NCBI GenBank assembly: GCA_002344975.1
Contig: DDUV01000053.1
Coordinates: 1-64,000 of the forward strand
Direction of reading: 5' to 3'
DNA length: 64,000 bases
Source of the DNA: Saprospiraceae bacterium UBA2329
GTDB taxonomy: Bacteria; Bacteroidota; Bacteroidia; Chitinophagales; Saprospiraceae
The notes beneath the pieces are model-generated. The model saw only the letters and a list, made by a program, of their open reading frames with translations, ran no database searches and was not told where the DNA came from. Each line of letters starts with the position of its first letter. Within the stretch, counting starts at the first letter, position 1. Below, piece by piece: positions 52,184 through 60,501 of this stretch. A program made the translations under genes and the position numbers.

Positions 52184-52259
52184 GGTTGCGAAGCCTCCAA
52201 GGATTCGTAACCGTAAACCCGGCAGTACGTTTACGAAACTTTTGGAAGTTTCGCAAACG
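52184..52259. repeat. Palindromes C and D next to the family A repeat
   Basis: The GGTTGCGAA-type palindrome (52184-52212) repeats the hairpin at 49671. It is followed by CGTTTACGAAACTT-TTGG-AAGTTTCGCAAACG (52228-52259), which has 14-base arms with one mismatch. Neither palindrome is in a gene. Confidence 0.8.
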
Positions 52260-52262
52260 CGC

Positions 52263-52297
52263 ACGATTCAATAATCCATATCCATCCTTGCCGCCGC
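52263..52297. repeat. Duplicated 3' end of the small TPR gene
   Basis: CGCACGATTCAATAATCCAT and the following TATCCATCCTTGCCGCCG repeat, with one difference, the sequence at 52612-52648 that contains the last nine codons of the TPR gene. On the minus strand the reading frame here ends in the same AARMDMDY-stop, fused to an unrelated 5' part. It looks like a rearrangement scar. Confidence 0.75.
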
Positions 52298-52380
52298 TCC
52301 TCTCCGGAATGCCGGCAGCGTGATCGAACTGTCCAGCCGTTTGTCCTGCATCCCTTTGGGGATCAAATACTCGCACGCTT

Positions 52381-52425
52381 CGCTCCCGTGGTACGCCGCC
52401 CGGTGGAAGCGGGAGCGATTTTTTA
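52381..52425 (+). other. Terminator-like hairpin within the repeat island
   Basis: CGCTCCCG (52381-52388) and CGGGAGCG (52410-52417) form an eight-base-pair stem with a 21-base loop followed by ATTTTTTATT on the plus strand. No plus-strand gene precedes it, so it is probably part of the mobile-repeat structure and not a real gene terminator. Confidence 0.45.
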
Positions 52426-52496
52426 TTCAAAAAAAGGGAATGGCAGCGGGTAGAACCCGCACAATAGTGGAACGAGATGGAATCTCGCTCCAGCGG
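52425..52496. repeat. Right half of repeat family A, copy 3
   Basis: TTCAAAAAAAGGGAATGGCA followed by GCGGGTAGAACCCGC and GAGATGGAATCTCG matches the right end of copies 1 and 2. The left half is missing. Another nested palindrome (AGCGCT...AGCGCT, with TCTTTGC and GCAAAGA, and GCGGG/CCCGC) follows at 52503-52556. Confidence 0.8.
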
Positions 52497-52618
52497 GACA
52501 CCAGCGCTTCGCGGTCTTTGCAATCCTCGCGGGATAAATAGCCCGCAAAGAGCGCTAAGTTCGCAAAGCTCTCCTCGGAATGCCAAACGAAGAGGGCCTA
52601 GTGTAGGCTCCGCACGAC

Positions 52619-52936
52619 TCAATAATCCATATCCATCCTTGCCGCCGACAACTCGCTCCAGGCGTGGCGGTCACCGGCGGCTTTGGCGGTTTCCAAACCC
52701 TGATCGTAGGCAGCTTTGGCGTCGTCGGAACGATCCATTTTTTCCAACAACTTGCCAAGGTGGTAGTACAAGCCCACATAGCCGGGGTCGCTTGCGCGCA
52801 ACTGCTCGTAATGCGCCAGAGCCTGCTCCTCATCGCCGGCTTTTTCGTATTCTTTGGCGAGGGCAAACAGCAGGAAGGAATCCCCGGGAGCGCTTTCCAA
52901 AAGATGGAGCAATTGTTGCATTCTTGCGGTAGGCAT
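52619..52936 (-). CDS. Small TPR protein
   Basis: This 105-residue protein starts at 52936 (MPTARMQQLLHLLESAPGD). It consists of about two and a half tetratricopeptide repeats: FLLFALAKEYEKAGDEEQALAHYEQLRASDPG and YVGLYYHLGKLLEKMDRSDDAKAAYDQGLETAKAAGD. The length and pattern match small TPR proteins found in many Bacteroidetes, probably protein-protein scaffolds. The frame is open further upstream to 53107, but that stretch lies in the family B repeat. Its last nine codons are duplicated 350 bases away at 52263. It is divergent from etfB. Confidence 0.85.
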   Translation of the reverse strand: MPTARMQQLLHLLESAPGDSFLLFALAKEYEKAGDEEQALAHYEQLRASDPGYVGLYYHLGKLLEKMDRSDDAKAAYDQGLETAKAAGDRHAWSELSAARMDMDY

Positions 52937-52974
52937 GGTAGTTGTTTTTATTTTACAAAAATGAGCATTATTAA

Positions 52975-53150
52975 AAAGCTGCAAGCCATAAGCTACAAGC
53001 CATAAGCTGTGACTTTTCCCTTGCGAGCTTGATTTTCGATAATGAAAAAAGCATTCTTCATTCAATGGGCATTTTGAAATTTCCCCCAATAGAAAATCTA
53101 ATTTCACAACGAAAAAACCAGTAACTCGAAGCTCGCGGCTCGAAGCTGTT
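52975..53150. repeat. Intergenic repeat family B, copy 2
   Basis: The core TTTTGAAATTTCCCCCAATA, followed by GAAAATCTAATTTCACAACG and AAAA, matches the core at about 44646-44687. The left flank has heptamer-like units (GCTGCAA-GCCATAA-GCTACAA-GCCATAA), which resemble, in reverse complement, the right flank of copy 1. Confidence 0.7.
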
Positions 53151-53227
53151 GAAAGTCCTGAATAATTCGAGACTCCATAATTATTAGCGAAAATTCGCTG
53201 CGAACCATTTTCTTCCGGGCGAATTTA

Positions 53228-53235
53228 TATCTTTG
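53228..53235 (+). promoter_or_regulatory. TANNTTTG-type -7 box upstream of etfB
   Basis: TATCTTTG matches the -7 consensus and lies 84 bases before the etfB ATG. A matching -33 TTTG element is not clear (TTTT at 53209-53212 is the best candidate). Confidence 0.45.
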
Positions 53236-53319
53236 TGCCGCGAAAATCAAATCGCGCTGCGACACTTTTACCAACCAAAAACAGGCGGAAACGCATAATG
53301 CCGCATCAACCAACAACTT

Positions 53320-54060
53320 ATGAAACTATTAGTCTGTGTCAGTAAAACGCCCGATACTACCTCCAAGATCGGTTTTGTAAACAACGGCCAGGAATTCGAC
53401 ACCGCCGGCATTCAGTACATTATGAATCCCTACGACGAGTGGTACGCTCTGGTGCGCGCCCTCGAACTCAAGGAAGCGCTGGGCGGTTCGGTGACCATCA
53501 TCAACGTCGGTACTGCCGACAACGATACCGTCATCCGCAAGGGATTGGCCATCGGCGCCGACGATGCCGTGCGCATTGATGCCGACCCGAAAAGCGCCAT
53601 GTTTGCGGCCAAACAAATTGCCGAATTTGCCAAAAACGAGAACTACGATATCGTTTTCCTCGGCAAGGAAACCATTGACTACAACGGCGCTGAAATAGGC
53701 TCCATGATTGCCGAGTACCTCGATATGCCTTTCATTTCTTACGCCACTTCGCTCAACCTGAACGGCACTACGGCCTCCATCTCGCGCGATATTGAAGGCG
53801 GAGAAGAAGAATTGGAGGTGGATTTGCCCATCGTGGTGAGCGCCGCCAAAGGTATGGCCGAACAACGCATTCCCAACATGCGCGGCATTATGATGGCCAA
53901 AACCAAGCCGCTCAAAGTGGTGCCGCCTGTAGCTTTCGACGACATGGCAGTGACGGTGTCTTACACTACGCCGCCGGAAAAAACTTCCGTCAAATTGGTG
54001 GACCCGTCCAACATGGAGGAATTGGTGCGCCTGCTGCACGAAGAAGCTAAAGTAATCTAA
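53320..54060 (+). CDS. etfB: Electron transfer flavoprotein beta subunit
   Basis: The 246-residue subunit forms the ETF heterodimer with EtfA and passes electrons from acyl-CoA dehydrogenases and related enzymes to the respiratory chain. It starts MKLLVCVSKTPDTTSKIGF, and the AMP/nucleotide-fold segments (YDIVFLGKETIDYNGAEIGSMIAEYLD and VDLPIVVSAAKGMAEQRIPN) are typical. It is followed after 33 bases by etfA. Its place beside fatty acid activation and propionate genes elsewhere in the window fits beta-oxidation. Confidence 0.95.
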   Translation: MKLLVCVSKTPDTTSKIGFVNNGQEFDTAGIQYIMNPYDEWYALVRALELKEALGGSVTIINVGTADNDTVIRKGLAIGADDAVRIDADPKSAMFAAKQIAEFAKNENYDIVFLGKETIDYNGAEIGSMIAEYLDMPFISYATSLNLNGTTASISRDIEGGEEELEVDLPIVVSAAKGMAEQRIPNMRGIMMAKTKPLKVVPPVAFDDMAVTVSYTTPPEKTSVKLVDPSNMEELVRLLHEEAKVI

Positions 54061-54093
54061 CATATTTGCAAACAGATTAAACCAGATAATATC

Positions 54094-55050
54094 ATGGTAC
54101 TTGTTTTTGCTGAAAGTCAAAAAGGACAATTCAAAAAACCGGCTTTCGAGGCCGTCACCTACGGATATAAAACCGCCCAACAAATGGGCGTCAACTGCGT
54201 AGCCCTTGCATTGGGCGCTGCCGGCAACCCGGCCGATCTGGGCAAATACGGCGCATCCAAAGTGCTGCATGTTGCCGATGCTTCATTGGACACCTTAGAC
54301 AGTCAGGTGTATGCCTCCGTCATTGCGGATGTGGCCCGGCAGGTGGCCGCTACGGTGGTGGTGATTCCGGCCAGCACGACCGGAAAATCGCTGCTCGGTC
54401 GCCTTGCGGTGCGTTTGGATGCAGGCTCGGTGGCGGGTGTCAATACGCTGCCCCAAACCGATGGAGCTTTCCGGGTGAAACGCGCCGTGTTTTCAGGCAA
54501 AGCCATTGCGGAATACGAAGTCAAATCCGGCATCAAAGTGTTGTCGCTGATGGGCAATGCCATGCCGCCTGAAGTGGTGGGCGATGTGGCTTCAGTAGAG
54601 GCAGTTTCGGTAGCAGTTCCCGCTTCGAAAGTGCGCGTGAAGTCGGTGAAGCGGGTGGAAGGCATTGTGCCGCTGCCCGAAGCGGAATTGGTGGTGTCGG
54701 CCGGTCGCGGTTTGAAAGGCCCTGAAAACTGGGGTATGGTGGAAGATTTGGCTGCTGTTTTGGGCGCCACTACGGCTTGTTCCCGTCCGGTAGCCGATGC
54801 ACATTGGCGGCCTCACCACGAGCATGTGGGCCAGACAGGTATTGCCATTCGGCCCAACTTGTACATCGCCATCGGTATTTCGGGCGCCATTCAGCACTTG
54901 GCCGGGGTCAACAATTCCAAAGTCATTGTGGTGATCAACAAAGACCCGGAAGCGCCCTTCTTCAAAGCCGCCGACTACGGCGTGGTGGGAGATGCGTTCG
55001 AGGTGGTTCCGCAACTGACGGAAGCGCTGAAGAAGTATAAGGCGGGCTGA
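54094..55050 (+). CDS. etfA: Electron transfer flavoprotein alpha subunit
   Basis: The 318-residue partner of EtfB binds FAD in its C-terminal domain. The signature region is visible: VVSAGRGLKGPENWGMVEDLA, then GATTACSRPVADAHWRPHHEHVGQTG, LYIAIGISGAIQHLAGVNNSK and VVINKDPEAPFFKAADYGVVGDAFEVVPQL. The length is normal. A hairpin (55072-55115) follows the stop codon. Confidence 0.95.
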   Translation: MVLVFAESQKGQFKKPAFEAVTYGYKTAQQMGVNCVALALGAAGNPADLGKYGASKVLHVADASLDTLDSQVYASVIADVARQVAATVVVIPASTTGKSLLGRLAVRLDAGSVAGVNTLPQTDGAFRVKRAVFSGKAIAEYEVKSGIKVLSLMGNAMPPEVVGDVASVEAVSVAVPASKVRVKSVKRVEGIVPLPEAELVVSAGRGLKGPENWGMVEDLAAVLGATTACSRPVADAHWRPHHEHVGQTGIAIRPNLYIAIGISGAIQHLAGVNNSKVIVVINKDPEAPFFKAADYGVVGDAFEVVPQLTEALKKYKAG

Positions 55051-55071
55051 TTGTAAAGACATCTTTTTTTT

Positions 55072-55115
55072 AGACGGAAGGTTTTGTCGGCAAGGTTCGG
55101 CAAAACCTTCTTCCG
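55072..55115. terminator. Hairpin between etfA and the restriction operon
   Basis: ACGGAAGGTTTTG and CAAAACCTTCTTCCGT form a strong stem with a three-base bulge. The main T-run (eight bases) precedes the stem, not follows it, so this is a weak terminator candidate; it may act in RNA stability. Confidence 0.35.
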
Positions 55116-55145
55116 TTTACCTATCATCGTTTCATGGTTGTATAT

Positions 55146-55153
55146 TATCTTTG
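55146..55153 (+). promoter_or_regulatory. TANNTTTG-type -7 box upstream of the hsd operon
   Basis: TATCTTTG lies 63 bases before hsdR and fits the -7 consensus, without a clearly placed -33 element. It is the best promoter candidate for the five-gene defence operon. Confidence 0.42.
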
Positions 55154-55215
55154 CCAAACTTCACCTGCTCCCCAACGCAAAGCCGGCATATTGAGTATTA
55201 ACCTATGAAAATGGA

Positions 55216-58206
55216 ATGACGACAGAAAAACAAATTGAAGACAGCCTGATCGGAAAGCTCACCGAACTCAAATATACCTATCGCCCGGATATTCGGGACC
55301 GGGACAGCTTGGAGCGCAATTTCCGTGAAAAATTCCAGACACTGAACCGCTGCCACCTCTCCGATGCAGAATTCGCCCGCCTGCGCGATGAAATCATCAC
55401 CGCCGATGTGTTTGCCGCCTCGAAAATACTCCGGGAGCGCAATACTATCACACGCGAAGACGGCACCCCGCTGCAATACACCTTGGTCAACATCAAAGAC
55501 TGGTGCAAAAACGAGTTTGAAATCATCAACCAACTGAGAATCAACACCCTCAATAGCCATCACCGCTACGATGTGATATTGCTGGTGAACGGCATTCCGG
55601 TGGTGCAAATCGAACTCAAAACCTTGAACATCAGTCCGCGCCGCGCCATGCAGCAAATCGTGGACTACAAAAACGACCCCGGCAACGGCTACTCCAATTC
55701 CTTGCTGTGCTTCATGCAACTTTTTATCGTCAGCAACCGCAGCAATACCTATTACTTCACCAATAACCCAAACCAACACTTCCGCTTTCATGCCGACGAG
55801 CAGTTCCTGCCCGTTTACCAATTCGCAGCCAAAGACAACAAAAAAATAACCCACCTCGACGACTTTGCCGAGCAATTCCTCAGCAAGTGCAACCTTGCTC
55901 AAATGCTCAGCCGATACATGGTATTGGTTGCCACCGAGCAAAAACTGCTCATCATGCGCCCTTACCAAATCTATGCCGTGAAGGATATCATGGACTGCAT
56001 TCATGAAAACCGGGGCAACGGATACATCTGGCACACGACCGGCAGTGGCAAAACGCTCACCAGCTTTAAAGCCGCCACTCTGATGAAGGACAATCCAGAC
56101 ATAGACAAGTGCCTCTTCGTGGTGGATCGCAAAGACCTCGACCGGCAGACCCGCGAGGAGTTCAATAAATTTCAGGAGGGCTGCGTAGAGGAAAACACCC
56201 ATACCGAAACCCTCGTACAGCGCCTGCTCTCGGAAGACTATGCCAACAAAGTGATCGTGACCACCATCCAAAAGCTCGGCCTCGCTTTGGATGAAAACAG
56301 CAAGCGCAATAAAGAAAAAACGAAACGAGGCCAGGCCACTTACAAGGAACGGCTGGCGCCCCTGCGCAACAAACGCATCGTATTCATCTTCGACGAATGT
56401 CACCGCTCGCAGTTTGGGGCCAACCATACCGCCATCAAGGATTTTTTTCCCAATTCCCAGCTTTTCGGCTTTACCGGCACCCCCATTTTTGACCAAAACG
56501 CCTCTTACCGACAAATAGACGGCACCACCGGCTCTTACCTCACTACGCAGGATATTTTCCAAAAGCCACTACACGCCTATACCATCACCCACGCCATTGA
56601 AGACGGAAATGTGCTCCGCTTCCACATTGATTATTTCAAAGGTGAAAAAACGATTGAAATCGGCAGCCGTCAACACAAAATTGCCGTCGTCAATGCCATT
56701 CTGAACAAGCACAACGCAGCCACCAACAGCAGGCGCTTCAACGCCGTTTTTGCCACCGCGTCTATCAACGACGCCATAGAATACTACGAGTTGTTCAAAA
56801 TCATACAGGCAGAAAAGAAAAAGGCCGACCGGGATTTCCAGCCGCTCCACATCGCCTGCGTGTTTTCTCCGCCCGCCGAAGGCAACAAAGACGTGCAGCA
56901 GATTCAGGAAGACCTGCCCCAGGAAAAAGCCGACAACCAGGAGGCGCCCGACGAAAAGAAAAAAGCCCTGAAGTCCATCATAGCCGATTACAACAAGCAG
57001 TTTGGCGCCAACCATCAGATCAAAGAATTCGACTTGTACTATCAGGACGTGCAAAAGCGCATCAAAGACCAGAAGTACTCCAATGCCGACTATCCGCACA
57101 AAAACAAAATAGACCTGGTCATCGTGGTGGATATGCTGCTCACCGGCTTCGACTCCAAATACCTCAACACCTTGTATGTGGACAAAAACCTGAGGCATCA
57201 CGGCTTGATACAGGCTTTTTCGCGCACCAACCGCATCCTCAACGGCAGCAAACCCAGCGGCAATATCCTCGACTTCCGCCGGCAACAGCAGGAAGTGGAC
57301 GAGGCTGTAGCCCTGTTCTCTGGCGAAGATACCGGACGGGCCAAAGAAATCTGGCTGACGGAGCCTGCCCCCAAAGTGATTGAAAAATTTGAAAAAGCCG
57401 TGGCAGCCATGGCGCAGTTCATGGCGCAAAACCATCTCGTGAACGAGCCGCACGAGGTTTACAACATCAAAGGCGACACGGCCCGCATCGAATTCATCAA
57501 CCGATTCAAAGAGGTGCAACGGCTGAAAACACAGCTCGACCAATACACCGACCTGAGCGAGGCCCAAAAGGAAAGCATTGAATCCATCATAGAGGAAGAC
57601 CAACTGCGGTCTTTCCGGAGCGCGTACATCGAAACGGCCAAAAAATTCAAAGCCTTGCAGCAAAAAGACAGCCCCAACACGCCGCCCGACGTGCAGCAAT
57701 TGGATTTAGAACTGGTCTTGTTTGCCTCTACCATCATTGACTACGATTATATCATGGCGCTGATTGCCAAATACACCCAAAACAAACCCGCCAAACAGCG
57801 TATGACGCGGGGACAATTGGTGAACATGCTTGGTTCCAGCGCCAACCTGATGGACGAGCGCGACGATATTGTGGCGTATATTGACAGCCTCGAAGCGGGC
57901 AAACCGCTCACCGAACCAGAGATCAAAGACGGCTTCCAAATCTTCAAATCCGAAAAATTTGCCCAGGAACTGTCGGCCATCGCCCAAAAGCACGGCCTGG
58001 AACCGCCTGCATTACAAGCCTTTGTGGACGGCATCCTGAGCCGCATGATTTTTGACGGCGAACAACTCGGCGACCTGCTGGCCCCGCTCGAACTGGGCTG
58101 GAAGGCCCGCGCACAAAAGGAATTAGCATTGATGGAAGACCTGGTACCACTTTTGAAAAAGCGCGCCCAGGGGCGCGAAATATCCGGATTGAAAGCCTAT
58201 GAGTAA
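55216..58206 (+). CDS. hsdR: Type I restriction endonuclease subunit R
   Basis: The 996-residue motor and nuclease subunit of a type I restriction enzyme cuts unmodified DNA after ATP-driven translocation. Near the N-terminus a PD-(D/E)XK-type nuclease site is seen (YDVILLVNGIPVVQIELKTLN). The helicase motifs follow: Walker A HTTGSGKTLTSF at about residue 275, DECHRSQFG at about 393 and GFTGTPIF at about 418. The length and motifs are closest to type IC (EcoR124-like) enzymes. It is the first gene of a coupled operon: the next gene starts eight bases before the hsdR stop. No frameshift is seen. Confidence 0.95.
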   Translation: MTTEKQIEDSLIGKLTELKYTYRPDIRDRDSLERNFREKFQTLNRCHLSDAEFARLRDEIITADVFAASKILRERNTITREDGTPLQYTLVNIKDWCKNEFEIINQLRINTLNSHHRYDVILLVNGIPVVQIELKTLNISPRRAMQQIVDYKNDPGNGYSNSLLCFMQLFIVSNRSNTYYFTNNPNQHFRFHADEQFLPVYQFAAKDNKKITHLDDFAEQFLSKCNLAQMLSRYMVLVATEQKLLIMRPYQIYAVKDIMDCIHENRGNGYIWHTTGSGKTLTSFKAATLMKDNPDIDKCLFVVDRKDLDRQTREEFNKFQEGCVEENTHTETLVQRLLSEDYANKVIVTTIQKLGLALDENSKRNKEKTKRGQATYKERLAPLRNKRIVFIFDECHRSQFGANHTAIKDFFPNSQLFGFTGTPIFDQNASYRQIDGTTGSYLTTQDIFQKPLHAYTITHAIEDGNVLRFHIDYFKGEKTIEIGSRQHKIAVVNAILNKHNAATNSRRFNAVFATASINDAIEYYELFKIIQAEKKKADRDFQPLHIACVFSPPAEGNKDVQQIQEDLPQEKADNQEAPDEKKKALKSIIADYNKQFGANHQIKEFDLYYQDVQKRIKDQKYSNADYPHKNKIDLVIVVDMLLTGFDSKYLNTLYVDKNLRHHGLIQAFSRTNRILNGSKPSGNILDFRRQQQEVDEAVALFSGEDTGRAKEIWLTEPAPKVIEKFEKAVAAMAQFMAQNHLVNEPHEVYNIKGDTARIEFINRFKEVQRLKTQLDQYTDLSEAQKESIESIIEEDQLRSFRSAYIETAKKFKALQQKDSPNTPPDVQQLDLELVLFASTIIDYDYIMALIAKYTQNKPAKQRMTRGQLVNMLGSSANLMDERDDIVAYIDSLEAGKPLTEPEIKDGFQIFKSEKFAQELSAIAQKHGLEPPALQAFVDGILSRMIFDGEQLGDLLAPLELGWKARAQKELALMEDLVPLLKKRAQGREISGLKAYE

Positions 58207-59224
58207 GGAAATAGCCCATCCCGCCCAACCTGTTTTTGACGAGCTGTTGCAGCACATCCAACAAGCGCGCTCCAAAGCTTTCCGGCAAGCCAATACGGTA
58301 CTGATAGATCTGTACTGGCGCGTGGGCAAAACCATCAGCGAAAAGGTACAGACCGAAGTCTGGGGCAAAGGCGTAGTGGCCGAACTGGCACGCTACATTG
58401 CCCGGCAGGCGCCCGACATCAGAGGCTTCAGCGACAAAAACCTCTGGCGCATGAAGCAGTTTTATGAAACGTATCGGGAGGATGAAAAACTCGCCACGCT
58501 GTGGCGAGAATTGTCATGGAGTCATAATCGCCTCATTATGACGTGCAAGCATCCGGAGGAACGAGCGTTTTATCTTCAACTTTCTGTGCAGGAAAAATGG
58601 AGTGTGAGGGCGTTGGAGCGCCAAATAAATACCGCACAATTTGAGCGTACGCTTCTCGAAGGCCCAAAACTCTCACCACTGTTGAGAGTTTTGCACCCGG
58701 ACGCAATGCAGGTATTTAAAGACAACTACATACTGGAATTTTTGGGCCTGCCCGACATGCACAGCGAGAACGACTTGCAGAAAGCCCTGGTGCAGCACAT
58801 GAAACAGTTTATCCTGGAACTGGGCCCCGACTTCATTTTTATGGGCGAACAGTACCGCCTGCAAGTGGGCAATCAGGACTTTTACCTCGATCTCTTGTTC
58901 TACCACCGCGGCCTCAGCGCCTTAGTGGCCTTCGAACTCAAAATCGGCAAATTTTCGCCCAAACACCTGGGTCAACTCAACTTCTACCTCGAAGCATTGG
59001 ACAGAGACGTGAAAAAACCGCACGAAAACCCCAGCATCGGCGTATTGTTGTGCCGCGACAAAGACGAGGAAGTGGTGGAATATGCCCTCTCGCGCAACCT
59101 CTCGCCCGCCCTCATCGCTCAATACCAACTGCAACTGCCCGATAAAAAAATCATTCAGGCCAAACTGCACGAATGGATGCAACAACTACCCGACATGAAT
59201 ACCACGCAAAACAACAACGCATGA
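58199..59224 (+). CDS. DUF1016/YhcG-family PDDEXK nuclease
   Basis: The 341-residue protein has the YhcG layout. The N-terminal part (RQANTVLIDLYWRVGKTISE; GFSDKNLWRMKQFYETY; SWSHNRLIMTC) is the DUF1016 N domain. A C-terminal PD-(D/E)XK nuclease fold shows the Asp in FYLDLLFYHR and the Glu-Lys pair in VAFELKIGKF. Such genes often lie inside type I restriction operons, and their role there is not established. The gene overlaps hsdR by eight bases and hsdS by four bases. Confidence 0.88.
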   Translation: MSKEIAHPAQPVFDELLQHIQQARSKAFRQANTVLIDLYWRVGKTISEKVQTEVWGKGVVAELARYIARQAPDIRGFSDKNLWRMKQFYETYREDEKLATLWRELSWSHNRLIMTCKHPEERAFYLQLSVQEKWSVRALERQINTAQFERTLLEGPKLSPLLRVLHPDAMQVFKDNYILEFLGLPDMHSENDLQKALVQHMKQFILELGPDFIFMGEQYRLQVGNQDFYLDLLFYHRGLSALVAFELKIGKFSPKHLGQLNFYLEALDRDVKKPHENPSIGVLLCRDKDEEVVEYALSRNLSPALIAQYQLQLPDKKIIQAKLHEWMQQLPDMNTTQNNNA

Positions 59225-60501
59225 GCAAGGAAATGAACAATACGAAGACGCCACGGCTGCGGTTTGCGGAGTTTCGGGAGGCTTGGACTAAGAAGACGCT
59301 AGGCGGCATAGCTGTTTTGATTAATGACAAAGCAGGTATAAATAGGTATAAATTGATGAGCATCACAGCGGGAATTGGTCTTGTATCTCAAATTGAAAAA
59401 TTTGGTAGAGAAATAGCTGGTGAATCATACAAGAACTATTATGTGATAAAAAAAGGGGATTTTGCTTACAATAAAAGCTCAACAAAGCAATATCCAGAAG
59501 GTCAGATAGTGGTTTTAGAGAATGAAGAAACTGGGGCAGTTCCAAATAGTATTTTTACTTGTTTCCGTATTGATGATAAACTTATCTCGCCCTTTTTTCT
59601 TAAATATCCATTTGAAAATAACATTCATGGTAATTGGCTTAAAAAGTTTATTGAAGTAGGTGCGCGTGCTCACGGCGCTTTAAGCGTGGATACAAAAGAT
59701 TTATTTGCTACCCCGATATTTTTCCCTAGCCTCGCCGAACAGCAAAAAATCGCCGCTTTCCTCACCTCCCTCGACGAGCTCATCGCCGCCGAGGGCCAAA
59801 AGCTGAAAGCCCTGCAAGCCCATAAAAAAGGGCTGATGCAGCAGCTTTTCCCGGCAGAAGGGGAGACGACCCCGAGGCGGAGGTTTGGAGGGTTTGAGGG
59901 GGAGTGGGAGGAGAAGACGTTGGGGGAATGTTTATTACGAAAACCGGACTACGGAGTAAATGCCCCCGCAGTACCATATTCTAAAGACTTGCCTACCTAT
60001 TTAAGGATAACAGACATTTCAGAAGGTGGACATTTCCTACAAAATCAAATGGTTTCGGTTGTGAAAGGCGTTACCGAGGAATACTATTTAAGTGAAAACG
60101 ATATTGTACTTGCAAGAACTGGGGCAAGTGTGGGTAAATCATACAAGTACAAAGTTACAGATGGCAGGCTTGTTTTTGCAGGGTTTTTGATCCGTGTAAA
60201 ACCAAATCCTAAGAAAATAAACTCGGAACTGCTTTTTCAATTTTTTTCCACTGAAAAATATTGGCGTTGGGTGGCTTTTATCTCGGCACGTAGTGGTCAA
60301 CCCGGCATAAATGGAACTGAATATTCTTCAATGCCTATAATTTTGCCGCCAACACTTGCCGAACAACAAAAAATCGCCGCCTGCCTCACCGCCCTCGACG
60401 AGCTCATCGCCGCACGGGGCAGGAGGCTGGAGTTATTGAAGGAGCAGAAGCGGGGGCTGATGCAGGGCTTGTTTCCTAACCCGAATGAAATAGAAGCATG
60501 A
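59221..60501 (+). CDS. hsdS: Type I restriction enzyme specificity subunit S
   Basis: This 426-residue subunit recognises the target DNA sequence. It has two target recognition domains of about 165 and 170 residues, each followed by a conserved helical spacer: LAEQQKIAAFLTSLDELIAA at about residue 171 and LAEQQKIAACLTALDELIAA at about residue 379, each ending in a GLMQ(Q/G)LFP-like tail. These duplicated spacers are usual for type I S subunits. The recognition domains are clearly AT-rich and the spacers GC-rich, as expected when domains are exchanged. The start at 59221 overlaps the YhcG stop (ATGA) and the gene ends with an ATGA overlap with the next. Confidence 0.93.
   Translation: MSKEMNNTKTPRLRFAEFREAWTKKTLGGIAVLINDKAGINRYKLMSITAGIGLVSQIEKFGREIAGESYKNYYVIKKGDFAYNKSSTKQYPEGQIVVLENEETGAVPNSIFTCFRIDDKLISPFFLKYPFENNIHGNWLKKFIEVGARAHGALSVDTKDLFATPIFFPSLAEQQKIAAFLTSLDELIAAEGQKLKALQAHKKGLMQQLFPAEGETTPRRRFGGFEGEWEEKTLGECLLRKPDYGVNAPAVPYSKDLPTYLRITDISEGGHFLQNQMVSVVKGVTEEYYLSENDIVLARTGASVGKSYKYKVTDGRLVFAGFLIRVKPNPKKINSELLFQFFSTEKYWRWVAFISARSGQPGINGTEYSSMPIILPPTLAEQQKIAACLTALDELIAARGRRLELLKEQKRGLMQGLFPNPNEIEA

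Larger units (their letters stand above)
52937..53319. other. Intergenic region with repeat family B copy 2 and etfB leader
   Basis: This 383-base region between the divergent TPR gene and etfB contains the second family B repeat (52975-53150), a TATCTTTG box (53228-53235) and an 84-base leader before etfB. I see no ORF. Confidence 0.6.

Noticed and set aside
52059..52622. 187-residue ORF on the minus strand across the repeat island
   Set aside because: It runs through several palindromes and repeats and contains no domain; only the short remnant frame at 52263-52400 deserves attention.
55072..55115. Firm rho-independent terminator after etfA
   Set aside because: The T-run lies before the stem on the plus strand, so the standard model does not fit; kept only as a low-confidence hairpin.
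55198..56562. 454-residue ORF antisense to hsdR
   Set aside because: No homology signal and it overlaps a clear hsdR reading frame on the other strand.
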